Shown here in pieces: positions 43,437 through 54,200 of a DNA stretch of 64,000 nt (positions are counted from its first letter, which is position 1; each line of letters begins with the position of its first letter). The stretch comes from Acidobacteriaceae bacterium (GTDB lineage: Bacteria; Acidobacteriota; Terriglobia; Terriglobales; Acidobacteriaceae): assembly GCA_003152695.1 (NCBI GenBank), contig PMAT01000080.1:58398-122397 (forward strand), written 5' to 3'. The translations under genes and the position numbers were made by a program. Under the pieces are notes generated by a model. The model saw only the letters and a program-made list of their open reading frames with translations. It had not been told where the DNA came from and did no database searches.

Positions 43437-45707
43437 GTGGCGCTGAATGAAGCGCTCGTGCTCCCGGATAGGGAGGCGGCCGGAGCTGTGGCGGAAATGC
43501 CGGATTACAATGGCTCCCTGATGGAAAACGTTCCTCCGGCTGCTGCCCGACTAACTTGCCACGCCCAACCATTGCCCGCGCCGCAGCCGACCGGGCGATT
43601 TCGCAGACACTGGGACATCCTGGCGGTCTTGCTGTTAATCCTTGCATCACTGCCGCCGCCGTTCTTGTCTCGGCGGGTCCTTCTCTTAATCCGCTATCCC
43701 AACCTGGTCGACGGCTCATGGCTGCTTGACACCAGCTTCAAAGCGTCGCGTGGCGTGTGGTTTGGCCGCGACGTTGCCTTCACTTATGGTCCTCTCTTTC
43801 AATGGCTTTCGAGCGCTCCGTCTAGGTTCCTGGGTGTCTCCATGGGATCGGTTAACGCCACCCATTACACGCTGCCGCTATGGTGCACATTTGTCCTTGG
43901 CTATCTGACCCTCAGGCTGCTCATCCCCGAACAGGCGGCGTGGAAACGCTTTCTGCTATTGCTGCTGCTCTTCGGGTTTTGGTCACCCTCGGACCCGCAG
44001 GATTTGGGGGTATCGCTGAAGACGTTGATTCCCATATTTCTGTTCGCGTTGTTCTGGAGGGGCTGGTACGCAGTCGGGCAACGGCGGCTCAAACCGCCGG
44101 TTGCAGGAGCGGGCGCCGCTGGGTTCTGCGCGCTGGCATTTTCATGTTCCACAGACAGCGGTGTGTATTCGATTGCAGCGCTGCTGCTCGCGCTCGGTGG
44201 AGTTGTGTGGGAAAGCCGGCGCGAACGGCAATCCTTAGGCCGGTACGGATTGGCTCTGTTGGCTTTTGCTGTGGTTTCGCTCGCGCTCGTCGTCGCCGTT
44301 AACGCCGTTGTGGCCACGCCCTTCGATTTTCGCTTCTGGAAAAACTCGCTGGCGATAATCGCCGGGTACCGTTGGTTTGAACCTGCGAGGATGGCCCACC
44401 CTGAGGCAGTGCGCTTGCTTGTCGTGCTGGGCGCTGGAGGTATCATTTTTCTTCTCCGCCGCGCCATCCCCGACAATCGCTCTGCCGCGTTCACTGCCCG
44501 CACTGGGTTTCTGCTCGCCGGGTTCGTATTTGCCGCATTGCTGATGCAAAGCGGGCTGGTCCGCGCCGATGCACGACACATTATTCTCGCCACCTTCCCC
44601 ATGGTGTTCTTCGCCGGGACCCTCCTGTTTTCGTTCCGCTCGAGGTGGTTATCCGCTACTGCAGCCGTGGTGGCCGTCGCCACCTCACTGCTATTCGGCA
44701 GCCAAATCTTTCCTCCCTCGTTCGTGCGCATTGATTACGCGCACTTGCGTCGCCCCGTTGCTGCATGTCCAACGGGCGCCCGCGAATTCGACGGCGCCTG
44801 CTGGCCGGCTGGGTGGGCCGCGGACTTTGAAATCATGGCCCGGCACATTCAGCAGCGCACTGGGCCGCAGGACTCCATAGTGGTTTTCCCTTACCAGACT
44901 ATGTTTGGGATCGCCTCACGGCGAAATGTCGCCGGCGGCGTGATGCAGTCCTACCTGGCGAGTGGTTCACGCTTGTCGCAAGTGGACATCGCGGGGCTCG
45001 ATCGGGCAGCGCCTCCGCTTGGATATTACTGGCTAGACAACGACCCAAATCTGGGCACCAACAAGGACGCCAGTTTCCCCCTGGATGGAATCGCCAATTT
45101 CACCCGCAATCCGGAGGTCTGGTTTTGGTTATTTCGCCATTACCGGGCGGAGGATGAAGTGCTCCCAGGAATTATCGAGCTGCAACGTGACGATTCACGA
45201 GCGGTGCAGATGGTAATGCACGCGCAGTCGCTCAAACTAGGGGCGCAATTGTTCCCCATCCGGCAACGCAGCTCGGTTTTGGATTTGGGTGATCCGGCGT
45301 GGCCCGTCGGAGATAGCGATTTCCTGCGGCTTCGCATCACGGTCCGCTACAGCTTCTGGTGGAGGCTGCGCAAGCCCGAGCGCCTTGAACTTGAAATCAC
45401 CCGCGCCGATGGCAGCCGCGATGTGAAGGGGTTCTTAGTGGAACCGAACGTTCCATCCGAGGTCTGGTTTTACCCCTGGAACGACGCTGACCTCGGGCCC
45501 TACTTCAATGCAGACGAAACTCACTGGCGCACTGACCCACGCCCGCCAATCACTCACCTGCGTTTATTGGCTACGCCGCTGGATTGGGTTTCTCAACAAC
45601 CAGACACAATTTCAATCGACGCTGCCGACGCAGTTCGTTTTACGGGGTTGAAGAACGCCGTCATTGTTCCAGTCTCCGGACCGCGACTTCTCTCTGGAGA
45701 TCACTGA
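43437..45707 (+). CDS. Large multi-span membrane protein of unknown function
   Basis: Up to 756 residues from a GTG at 43437 (GGAG ten bases upstream); ATG starts at 43497 and 43521 are alternatives, since the first 50 residues look unconserved. About ten hydrophobic helices span residues 60-430. They are followed by a soluble extracytoplasmic part with several Trp/Tyr-rich strands (about 450-756, including FRHYRAEDEVLPGIIELQ). The layout resembles GT-C type membrane glycosyltransferases or polysaccharide/lipid-modifying proteins, but no acidic catalytic loop is clear, so no function is claimed. Alone between the oxidase and a convergent MFS gene. Confidence 0.7.
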   Translation: MALNEALVLPDREAAGAVAEMPDYNGSLMENVPPAAARLTCHAQPLPAPQPTGRFRRHWDILAVLLLILASLPPPFLSRRVLLLIRYPNLVDGSWLLDTSFKASRGVWFGRDVAFTYGPLFQWLSSAPSRFLGVSMGSVNATHYTLPLWCTFVLGYLTLRLLIPEQAAWKRFLLLLLLFGFWSPSDPQDLGVSLKTLIPIFLFALFWRGWYAVGQRRLKPPVAGAGAAGFCALAFSCSTDSGVYSIAALLLALGGVVWESRRERQSLGRYGLALLAFAVVSLALVVAVNAVVATPFDFRFWKNSLAIIAGYRWFEPARMAHPEAVRLLVVLGAGGIIFLLRRAIPDNRSAAFTARTGFLLAGFVFAALLMQSGLVRADARHIILATFPMVFFAGTLLFSFRSRWLSATAAVVAVATSLLFGSQIFPPSFVRIDYAHLRRPVAACPTGAREFDGACWPAGWAADFEIMARHIQQRTGPQDSIVVFPYQTMFGIASRRNVAGGVMQSYLASGSRLSQVDIAGLDRAAPPLGYYWLDNDPNLGTNKDASFPLDGIANFTRNPEVWFWLFRHYRAEDEVLPGIIELQRDDSRAVQMVMHAQSLKLGAQLFPIRQRSSVLDLGDPAWPVGDSDFLRLRITVRYSFWWRLRKPERLELEITRADGSRDVKGFLVEPNVPSEVWFYPWNDADLGPYFNADETHWRTDPRPPITHLRLLATPLDWVSQQPDTISIDAADAVRFTGLKNAVIVPVSGPRLLSGDH

Positions 45708-45824
45708 CTCCAGGAGAATCCGTGCTAACCCTGACAGATGCAATACCCAAAACATTTCTGCCGGAGAACGTAGCCGCACGCTATGGATCCTGATGGATGT
45801 TGTTTCTTGCCAGCTACATGGTCC

Positions 45825-47126
45825 TTAATCAGGCAGCACTTTGCCTCGGGTTTCCAGGGCGAAGGGAATAACCAGCAGTCCGATGCCAAAGGCAATCGCT
45901 GTGAACGCAACCGGCTTGCCAAGAGCTCCCATGTTTCTGACCAGCGCACCGACTCCGAAGTTGGCGCCTGCGGCAATGAAGCGTCCGAACGACGTGGTGA
46001 AGGCGAAGGCGGTGGCCCGCTCGGTAGTCCCGTATTGCTCCGGCAGCCACAGGCTGAAGACGGCGAAGTTGCCGCCAAAGAAGCCCAGAAAGAACAGCAC
46101 CGCGATGAAGGGATGGAGTCCGTGCGGCAGGTAGAACGCCCAACCGAAGCTCAGCAGGATGCAGGCCGCCATGCCGATGAAGTAAAAGGTCAGGGTGCGC
46201 TTGCGGCCGAAGCGTTCGGCGAGCGGCGGGACCGCCAGGCATCCGAGGATGGTCCCCAGCGACAGCAAGCCCATGCCGAACGAAGACACGCGCACCGCCT
46301 GCGGCTGCAACATGCCGGCCTTCTTCGCCAGCGCAATGATTGCCGTGGGCGCATAAACCGCGCCAGCCCACAGGCCGCAGATGGCCGCGGCCAGCAGGAT
46401 GGTATTGACCAGCGTGCGCTGGGTGTAGGGAGGGCTGAAGATTCTACGAAGGGAAGAAAGCCCTCCGGCCTTCGCCTTGGCTTTTTGTTCCCAGCGCTGG
46501 GGCTCCTTCACGCGCAGCAGAACCATTAAGGCGACGATGACCGGCGTCAGGCCGCACCAGAACATGGCACGCCAGCCATAGTGCGCACCCACCGTGTAGT
46601 TGAGCGCCGAGGCCAGAAAGAAGCCCGCGTAATAACCTGTCTGTAGATATCCCGCGCCCATCTTGCGGCGGTCTTCCGGCCAGGCCTCAGCGACGTAGGT
46701 GCCAGCCAGCGCCCATTCGCCGCCAATTCCGATGCCCGCCAGCAGACGGAACAATCCCAGTTGCCACACCGTCTGTGACATCGCGGCAGCGCCCGTGAAG
46801 ATCGCGTAAACAAAGATGGTGGCGGCGAGCACTCGCGTGCGGCCAAACCTGTCGGCAATCGGACCCCAAATTAACGACAGTCCCCATCCCACCAGGAAGA
46901 GCGCGAACAGCACAGACCCAGCGTACCCGACCGTAGCAGGCGTGGCTTTGATGCCCGACTTGGGAAGCAGTTCGGTCAGCGCCGGACTGAGGACGAGTGC
47001 ATAGATCACCGAATCCATGCCATCCAGCGTCCAGCCCGCCCATGCGCCCCAGAACCCGGTGATTTGCTGGTGGTTGAGTTTGGTGTGAGTTGTGGGTCGA
47101 TGATGGACCACTGCCTCATTGGCCAT
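45825..47126 (-). CDS. MFS transporter, SHS/aromatic-acid symporter type
   Basis: A 433-residue carrier with twelve helices. GWTLDGMDSVIYALVLSP at helix 1, GPIADRFGRTRVL between helices 2 and 3, RLLAGIGIGGEWALAGTYVAE at helix 4 and PLAERFGRKRTL in the second half match proton symporters for organic or sialic-type acids (NanT/SHS group). AAGGAG precedes the ATG at 47126. The flanking gaps (45708-45824 and 47127-47280) show no further genes. Substrate unknown. Confidence 0.87.
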   Translation of the reverse strand: MANEAVVHHRPTTHTKLNHQQITGFWGAWAGWTLDGMDSVIYALVLSPALTELLPKSGIKATPATVGYAGSVLFALFLVGWGLSLIWGPIADRFGRTRVLAATIFVYAIFTGAAAMSQTVWQLGLFRLLAGIGIGGEWALAGTYVAEAWPEDRRKMGAGYLQTGYYAGFFLASALNYTVGAHYGWRAMFWCGLTPVIVALMVLLRVKEPQRWEQKAKAKAGGLSSLRRIFSPPYTQRTLVNTILLAAAICGLWAGAVYAPTAIIALAKKAGMLQPQAVRVSSFGMGLLSLGTILGCLAVPPLAERFGRKRTLTFYFIGMAACILLSFGWAFYLPHGLHPFIAVLFFLGFFGGNFAVFSLWLPEQYGTTERATAFAFTTSFGRFIAAGANFGVGALVRNMGALGKPVAFTAIAFGIGLLVIPFALETRGKVLPD

Positions 47127-47280
47127 GGTGTTCTCCTTAACCGCAAGCGCTCACACAGACTTGCCGGGCGGGAGCAGCATAGCATGGCGTGTCAAGGACG
47201 CATGGCAGATAACGAGTGATAAGGCGATTTCCCGCCAATCTAGCGAAGGGTTGCGGCTACTGCGGCAATGATGGCGAGAG

Positions 47281-48297
47281 TCAGCGCAACTCAGCGAGAA
47301 AAGCGTGCATCTCGCGTAGCACGTCGGCCTCATTCGAGAGAAAGATATAGTGATTCGCGTCTGCCAGTTCGACTATCCGGACGCCAGATACACCGCGCTT
47401 AAGAGCGTCCTCGTTTCTCGCGACCCAGGCCAGTTGGAGGCCGTACCTAAGGCCTAGGGCGGCCCCTTCGGACGGAGTCTGAGGCTTGTAACGCTTCATC
47501 TGATCTTCAAGCGACGCCGGAAGAGCAAACAATGCCAACACCGGTGCGCGAACGCGTGCGTAATCCGGGCTCGCTAAACCCGCGAACATCGCATCGCGCA
47601 CCTCTTGGGAAACTAAATACTGCCCTACGCTGCCGTCTGGATTGCAGGCATACGATTGGCGGAGTTCGGCTTCGGGGAAGATGATTCCATGGTTGGCTCT
47701 CCACCATTCCCGGTAAGCTCGAAAAGACGTCTTGTCCGGCTGCGGTGGGTTGCGGATCGCTTGCGGAAGCTGGGACTGCTCCGGTTCTTTGACGCTCTTG
47801 TTTACTGGACCCAGGCTAATATCTTCCGCTGAATCGAGGTAAACCAGTCCACCCACTCGATCGGGATGCATCGCGCCGATGACGCTCAGATCCTGCCCGC
47901 CAAAAGAGTGACCGGCCAAGATAGGCTTTTCTAATTTGAGGGCATCCAGAACCTGGAGAACATCCTCCGCAGAATCCTGCGCAGTGTAGCCCCCCGGCGG
48001 TTTACTTGAATTCCCCAGCCCTCGCCGGGTGATTCCGTATACGTGGGCGCTGTCAGTCAGTTTTGGTGCTAGCTCATCGTAGACATGAGCAGTCGAGTAA
48101 CCAGCCAGCAAAACGACCGGGCGCCCGCTTCCGCCCCAGTCGAGAACTTCCAGCCGAACACCATCTCTGACGGTTACGAACTGGACCTTGTGCGCCGAAG
48201 GATCATGCCAAGGGGCGCAGGCTTGACCGTGCATAGTGGCGGCGCTGACCACCAAAAGTAAAGCCAGCATGCAGATTGAGGATGATCTGGTTCTCAT
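47281..48297 (-). CDS. Exported alpha/beta hydrolase
   Basis: A 338-residue protein with a signal peptide ending near MHGQA. The alpha/beta-hydrolase landmarks are the oxyanion strand PVVLLAGYS, nucleophile elbow GHSFGG, the following PDRVGGLVYLDSAED, and the catalytic His in LADANHYIF near the C-terminus. Likely an esterase or related enzyme; the substrate is not recognisable. The ATG at 48297 is used rather than the TTG two codons upstream. It is isolated; the 210-bp gap to the acyl-CoA synthetase stop shows nothing clear. Confidence 0.85.
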   Translation of the reverse strand: MRTRSSSICMLALLLVVSAATMHGQACAPWHDPSAHKVQFVTVRDGVRLEVLDWGGSGRPVVLLAGYSTAHVYDELAPKLTDSAHVYGITRRGLGNSSKPPGGYTAQDSAEDVLQVLDALKLEKPILAGHSFGGQDLSVIGAMHPDRVGGLVYLDSAEDISLGPVNKSVKEPEQSQLPQAIRNPPQPDKTSFRAYREWWRANHGIIFPEAELRQSYACNPDGSVGQYLVSQEVRDAMFAGLASPDYARVRAPVLALFALPASLEDQMKRYKPQTPSEGAALGLRYGLQLAWVARNEDALKRGVSGVRIVELADANHYIFLSNEADVLREMHAFLAELR

Positions 48298-48513
48298 CTT
48301 CAAAAACCTTGGACTCCCTACTCCGTCAGCGGAAACGCCTTTAGCTGTAGCTAGAGTTTAACGCGACAAGACAAGGCCAGCCCTCGATCATTGGCACACC
48401 GCGATACAGAACCCGCTTGGGTTGGGTCATGCCAGCATTCTACCGAAGTACTCTACCTAACTGTTGTTAGCGGCGTTACCACACGTAATCCCAAAACAGA
48501 ATCTGGGCGCGGA

Positions 48514-50031
48514 TCAATTGTCACTGCCAGCGCCTTGAAACATCGCCTTGATCGCAGGTTTGGTTACCTTTCCCATCGCGTTGCGTGGAAGCGCGTCCAG
48601 CACGAGAAGTCGCGACGGAAGTTTGTGGGCCGCAAGAAATTCTTTGGCCCAAATGCGAAGGGACGGCAGATCGAGTGCGCCGCCATCGTTTAGCACCACC
48701 GCCGCAGCGACGCGCTCGCCCCACTCCAGATCGGGGACGCCCACCACCGCGCACTCGGCAACCGATGGATGCTCACGCAGCGCTTCCTCAATCTCCAGTG
48801 CCGATACCTTGTGCCCGCCCGTCTTGAGGATGTCAATGTTGGTCCGTCCCAGGATGCGATAGACACCGTCCTCGATGACCGCAGTGTCGCCCGTGCGAAA
48901 CCAGCCATCGCGAAAGGCATCGCGCGTGGCCTCGGGCTTGCCCCAGTATTCCGCGAACACGCTGGGACCGCGAACTTCGATCTCGCCCGGCGTTCCCGGC
49001 GCAACCGGCTGGCCGTTCTCGCCGACAAGCTGTACCTCGACGCTCGGCAGGGGCGTGCCAACGCTGCCCGGCACGCGTTCGCCCCGCAACGGATTCGACA
49101 GCGCCATGCCAATCTCCGTCATGCCGTAGCGCTCCAGCAGTGTGTGGCCGCTGATTTCCTTCCAGCGCTCCAGAGTGCTCACCGGCAACGCTGCCGAGCC
49201 GGACACCATCAAGCGCAACTTGGCGCACGCCTGACTGAGGGTGGCGCGGCGCTCTGGCGGAGCTGCGTCCCAGGCGGCGATGAGCTTCACGTAGATGGTC
49301 GGCACCGCCATGAACAGAGCCAGGCTGCTGCCGGCGATGCGCTCCCACACGGCATGCGCGTCGAAGCGCGGCAGCACCTCGCAGGGGGCGCCCGACCACA
49401 GCGCACAAGAAACCACGTTGACGATTCCGTGTATGTGGTGCAGCGGCAGAAAAAGCAGGATACGATCGTCGGCCGACCACTCCCACGCCTCAATCAGGCT
49501 GGTGATTTGCGCAGTGATATTGGCGTGAGTTGTGACCACGCCCTTGGGCCGGTTGGTTGTGCCGCTGGTGTAGAGAATCATGGCGCGCCGCTCGCTGGCG
49601 ACGTCCGGCAATTCCGCTGGTTGGTGAGCGAGAATCCGGTCATACCGCAAAGCGCGGATGTCACGTACCTCCGCGATGGGCGCCAGTTGGGGCTCGGCCT
49701 GAGCATCGAACACCAACGTCGATGCCCCGGTGTCGTCGATGAAGTACTCCAGCTCTGATCTCGTAGCATTGACCGGTAACGGGACGGCAACGCCACCGGC
49801 CCGCCAGATGCCCCACTGCACCGCAACCCAGGGCAATCCCGGCGCCAGAAGAAACGCCACACGCTGTTCTCGAAGGTCCTCGTGGCCGGCGAGCAGCTCG
49901 GTCGCCACGCACGACGAGGCATCCAGCAAATCGTTGTAGGTAAACGTTCCCTGCGCATCGGCGACCGCGATGCGTCCGCCGTGCCGCTCGGCCTGAGCGA
50001 TTAGCGGAGAACAACTTGTGTGGCTTATCAC
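48514..50031 (-). CDS. Acyl-CoA synthetase, malonyl-CoA synthetase (MatB/ACSF3)-like
   Basis: A 505-residue member of the adenylate-forming ANL family. The P-loop-like motif is ILYTSGTTNRPKGVV, the substrate region LPLHHIHGIVNVVSCALWSG, the A5 motif LLERYGMTEIGMALSNPL, the A8 hinge GRTNIDILKTGGHKVSALEIE, and the catalytic Lys in PRNAMGKVTK. The A5 wording is that of malonate-CoA ligases (MatB, ACSF3). It would make malonyl- or methylmalonyl-CoA from the free acid with ATP. It diverges from fdhE with a 114-bp gap. Confidence 0.86.
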   Translation of the reverse strand: MISHTSCSPLIAQAERHGGRIAVADAQGTFTYNDLLDASSCVATELLAGHEDLREQRVAFLLAPGLPWVAVQWGIWRAGGVAVPLPVNATRSELEYFIDDTGASTLVFDAQAEPQLAPIAEVRDIRALRYDRILAHQPAELPDVASERRAMILYTSGTTNRPKGVVTTHANITAQITSLIEAWEWSADDRILLFLPLHHIHGIVNVVSCALWSGAPCEVLPRFDAHAVWERIAGSSLALFMAVPTIYVKLIAAWDAAPPERRATLSQACAKLRLMVSGSAALPVSTLERWKEISGHTLLERYGMTEIGMALSNPLRGERVPGSVGTPLPSVEVQLVGENGQPVAPGTPGEIEVRGPSVFAEYWGKPEATRDAFRDGWFRTGDTAVIEDGVYRILGRTNIDILKTGGHKVSALEIEEALREHPSVAECAVVGVPDLEWGERVAAAVVLNDGGALDLPSLRIWAKEFLAAHKLPSRLLVLDALPRNAMGKVTKPAIKAMFQGAGSDN

Positions 50032-50145
50032 AGGCAGACCTTACATCGTCCTTGTCAGGTTGTCCACTTGTGGTCGGCGCGGAGCAATGGGTTATCATCT
50101 GTTGCGTCGGCACGATTGAAATTCGACGTGCCGGTCGCTCCTGCG

Positions 50146-50979
50146 ATGAAAAAGACTGATTGGGACAAACGCATCCAGCGGGCAGTAGAACTGGCCGAGC
50201 GCTACTCCAGCGCCGCCGAGGTCCTCGCCTTCTATCGGCACATTCTCGAGTTTCAGAAGACGTTGCGCGCCGACGTTGCGTCTTCGTCTTCTCCTGCTGG
50301 CGGCGACAAAGCGGCTTTTCGCGAACAGCTTAACCTGGATATCGCGGTGCAACAGTTGCCGGCATTGCTCGCGCTGGTTCAGCGGACGGGGCCGCCCAAG
50401 CTGGCGCAAGAAGCTGCGGAAATCGGTGCTGGTAAACTGCATCTCTCCTCGCCCCCTTGCTATGCCTCTTCCGAAGAGCAGCGCGAAATGCTACGCAGTT
50501 TCCTGCTGTCCACGGACGCCAATGGGCCGGAATCGAATCATTTCTTCGCGCGCGTTTTGCTCCAGCCCCAGGCCGAGCACCTTGCTGCGACACAGCAGAC
50601 GCAATCTGCAGATTCTTCCGCCTCCGTTTGTCCCGCTTGCGGTGCGCGGCCGCAAGTCGCAGTGCTTCGTCCGGAAGGCGAGGGTGGAAAGCGCTTCCTT
50701 GTCTGTTCCTTTTGTGCGACCGAATGGGAGTTCCGGCGAATTCTATGTCCCGTCTGCGGCGAAGTGGATCATCAAAAGCTTCCGCGCTACTCGGCGGAAG
50801 ACTTTGCCGCCGTACGCGTGGAAGCTTGCGACACATGTAAGTACTACCTGAAATCGGTGGACATGACGGTTGACGGCCTGGCGGTTCCGCTGGTGGACGA
50901 GATTGCCACCGCGTCACTCGACATCTGGGCGGTCGAGCACGGATTTAACAAAATCAGTCCGAATCTGATGGGTTTTTAG
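50146..50979 (+). CDS. fdhE: Formate dehydrogenase accessory protein FdhE
   Basis: About 277 residues from ATG 50146. The C-terminal half holds paired CxxC motifs in order: CPACGARP, CSFCATEWEF, CPVCGEVDH and CDTCKYYLKSVDM, the two rubredoxin-like metal ribbons of FdhE, which interacts with the catalytic subunit during maturation before Tat export. The start was moved from 50020 because family similarity starts at KKTDWDKRIQRA. The fdhA gene follows after 259 bp. The gap has no recognised tRNA-Sec or other gene. Confidence 0.92.
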   Translation: MKKTDWDKRIQRAVELAERYSSAAEVLAFYRHILEFQKTLRADVASSSSPAGGDKAAFREQLNLDIAVQQLPALLALVQRTGPPKLAQEAAEIGAGKLHLSSPPCYASSEEQREMLRSFLLSTDANGPESNHFFARVLLQPQAEHLAATQQTQSADSSASVCPACGARPQVAVLRPEGEGGKRFLVCSFCATEWEFRRILCPVCGEVDHQKLPRYSAEDFAAVRVEACDTCKYYLKSVDMTVDGLAVPLVDEIATASLDIWAVEHGFNKISPNLMGF

Positions 50980-51238
50980 GCCAAGCATGCGATTCCCAGG
51001 CATCGTTCTGCAGAGGCGGTGAATCCATTTGACCAGCGCGGGTTCCCGGGTATAGGCTGTTTCGCATTGTTCGTGTCCCGATGTTAGTCCCTAGTCGTAA
51101 ACGGAAACGGCTTGGTAGAGATGTGGACCACACCGCGCACACTTTTGTCGCTGCCTCGACTTTGCGCTTCTCCAGCGCTTGCGTTCCATCCCTGCACCAA
51201 TTCACGGTTTCGAATCCTTTGCCATGGAGGGCTGCGTA

Positions 51239-54200
51239 ATGGATGTATCTAGACGAGCGTTCTTCAAGACTGGCATAGCTGGCGCGGTTGGGATTACCGT
51301 CTTCGGTTTCGATGCGCGGCCGCTGCTGGCGCAGGCCGGGAGTCTGAAGATTTCGCGCAGCACGGAGACGCGCAGCACCTGCCCCTATTGCGCGGTGAGT
51401 TGCGGCGTCATCATCCACACCATCGGTGACAAGGCCAAGAACGTCACCCCGCAGGTCATCCACGTGGAAGGCGATCCCGACCATCCCATCAACCGGGGTA
51501 CGCTTTGTCCCAAGGGTTCCTCGCTGCAGCAGGACATTCAGAACGAGCGGCGGATCTTGAAGCCGCAGGTGCGGCGGCCGGGCTCCGATCATTGGGACGA
51601 CATTTCGTGGGACCAGGCGATCGACGAAATCGCCCGCTGGACCAAGAAGACCCGCGACGCGACTTTCATCGAGACGGATGCGAAAGGCCAGACGGTGAAC
51701 CGTTTGGAATCGATCGCATTCACGGGCGGCTGCACCGACACCAACGAGTTCAATTATCTGGTCGTCAAAACGATGCGAAGTATGGGGGTGGTGCGCCTGG
51801 AAAACCAGGCGCGGGTTTGACACGGCCCCACGGTCTCAAGTTTGGGACCAACTTTCGGGCGCGGAGCGATGACCAACGGCTGGATCGACATCAAGAACAC
51901 CGACATGATGTTGATCATGGGTGGAAACCCGGCCGAGAACCATCCGTGCGGCTTCAAGTGGCCGGTCGAAGCCAAACGCAATCGCAATGCCAAGATGATC
52001 GTGGTGGACCCGCGTTTCACGCGAACCGCTGCGGTTGCCGATCTGTTCTGCCAGATTCGTGCCGGTGCCGACATCGCCTTCCTGGGCGGCATGATCAATT
52101 ACGCTCTGGAGAACAATCGCATTGCCAAGGACTACCTGGTCAATTACACCAACGCAGCGTTCATCATCAAAGAAGGGTTCAAGCTGCCGGAAGATGGACT
52201 GTTTTCCGGCTTCGATGCTGCCACCAAGATCTACGACAAGAGCAGTTGGAACTATCAGGAAGGCGGCAACGAGACCGGTAAGGCCGTGCTGGCCGCGCCG
52301 ACGGAGGGCCACGAAGCGAAGGCTGCGCTCATGCCGGTGTCCACGGCTGCGAAAGGCGCGGCGAGTACTCCACCTCCGCCGCCGTCGCTTCCGCCCAATA
52401 TCGCCTACGACTTGTCCTTGCAGCACCCGCGTTGCGTCTATCAACTGCTGAAACAGCAGTACTCCCGCTATACGCCGGAGATGGTCGAGCGCATTACCGG
52501 AATACCGAAAGACCAGTTCCTGAAAGCTGCGGACCTGTTCACCTCGGTCCGCAAAAACGGAGACATGAAGAAGGTCGCCACCATCATCTACGCGGTGGGC
52601 TGGACGCAGCATAGTTTTGGAACGCAGATCATCCGCACGGCCGCCATGTTGCAGTTGCTGATGGGAAATGTCGGGCGCGCCGGGGGCGGCGTGAACGCCT
52701 TGCGCGGCCACTCCAACATTCAGGGCGCCACGGACATGGCCGGCATCTTCGACATCCTGCCCGGCTACCTCAAGGTGCCCAACCCTACCGATAAAGACCT
52801 GAAGACCTATCTCGATCGCATTACGCCCAAACCGGCGAAGCCCAACGAATGGGAGTCGTTTAACTACTGGTCGAACACGCCAAAATTTATGGTGTCGTTC
52901 CTCAAAGCTATGTATGGCAACGCCGCCACCAAGGACAACGATTTCGCTTTCCAGTATTTGCCCAAGGTTGACCGTAACTACTCGTGGGTAAATATCTGGA
53001 ACGACATGTACGAAGGCACGGTCAAGGGAATGTTTGCCTTCGGCATGAACGGGGTGATGATCGGGCCCGACTCGCAGAAGAATATCGACGCGCTGAAGAA
53101 GGCCGACTTCCTGGTGGTCTGCGAGATCTACCCCGACGAGACCAGCGCGTTCTGGCAGGCGCCGGGTATCACGCCCGACGACCTGAAGCAGATTAACACC
53201 ACGGTCTATCGCCTGCCCGGAGCTGGCTTCGCGGAGAAAGACGGGACCTTCGTCAATTCGGCGCGCTGGCTGCAATGGAAGAACGCCGCTCTGCCACCGC
53301 CCGGAGACTGCCGGCTCGACCAGGACATTCTGGCCCAGATCTTCCTCAAGATCCGCGAACTGTACCAGAAGGAGGGAGGCAAATTCCCCGATCCGATCTT
53401 GAAGGCCTCATGGGCCTACACGCTTCCCGCGCATCCGTCGCTGTCGGAGATCGCCAAGGAAATCAACGGTAAGGCGCTGGCCGATATCAGCGACGAAAAG
53501 ACTGCAATCTCGCTCAAGGCCGGCCAGCAACTGCCGGGCTTTGCCATGCTGCACGATGACGGCACAACCTCGTCGGGCAACTGGCTCTACTGCGGCTCCT
53601 GGACCGAGGCAGGGCCAATGATGCAGCGGCGCGGCACCGAAGACCCTTCGGGCCTGGGAATTTATCCCAACTGGGGATGGTCATGGCCGGCGAATCGGCG
53701 GGTGCTATACAACCGGGCCTCCTGTGATCTCGCGGGCAAGCCGTGGGACCCAACACGCAGCCAAGTCTGGTGGAACGAGACCGCGCAGAAGTGGGTGGGC
53801 AACGACGTTCCCGACTTCAAGCCCGATTCCAAGCCGGAAGAGCACATGGGCCCGTTCATCATGAATCCTGAGGGGGTGGGCCGCATTTTCGTGCCGCTCG
53901 GCGCCATGGCCGACGGTCCCTTCCCGGAGTTTTACGAGCCGATTGAGAGTCCCATCGAGAATCCTTTGCACCCCAGCCAGTCCACCAATCCGGTGGTGAA
54001 GAAGTACAAAACCAAGATGGACAAGTACGGCACCCCAAAGGAAGGGTACAACATCGTCTGCACCACCTATCGCCTCACCGAACACTATCACTATTGGACC
54101 AAAAACAATCCGATGAATGTGGAACTGGTACCGGAACCGTTCGTGGAAATCCCCGCTGAACTGGCCGACCAAATGGGTATTCGCGGCGGCGAGAAGGTGA

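Noticed and set aside
48769..49758. Plus-strand 329-codon frame opposite the acyl-CoA synthetase
   Set aside because: Shadow frame; the opposite strand has all ANL motifs.
50980..51238. tRNA-Sec gene or other RNA between fdhE and fdhA
   Set aside because: No long acceptor stem or TCA anticodon arm could be built.
51836..53275. Long antisense frame opposite fdhA (479 codons)
   Set aside because: Composition reflects the codon bias of the selenoprotein gene on the other strand; no ribosome site or recognisable domain.
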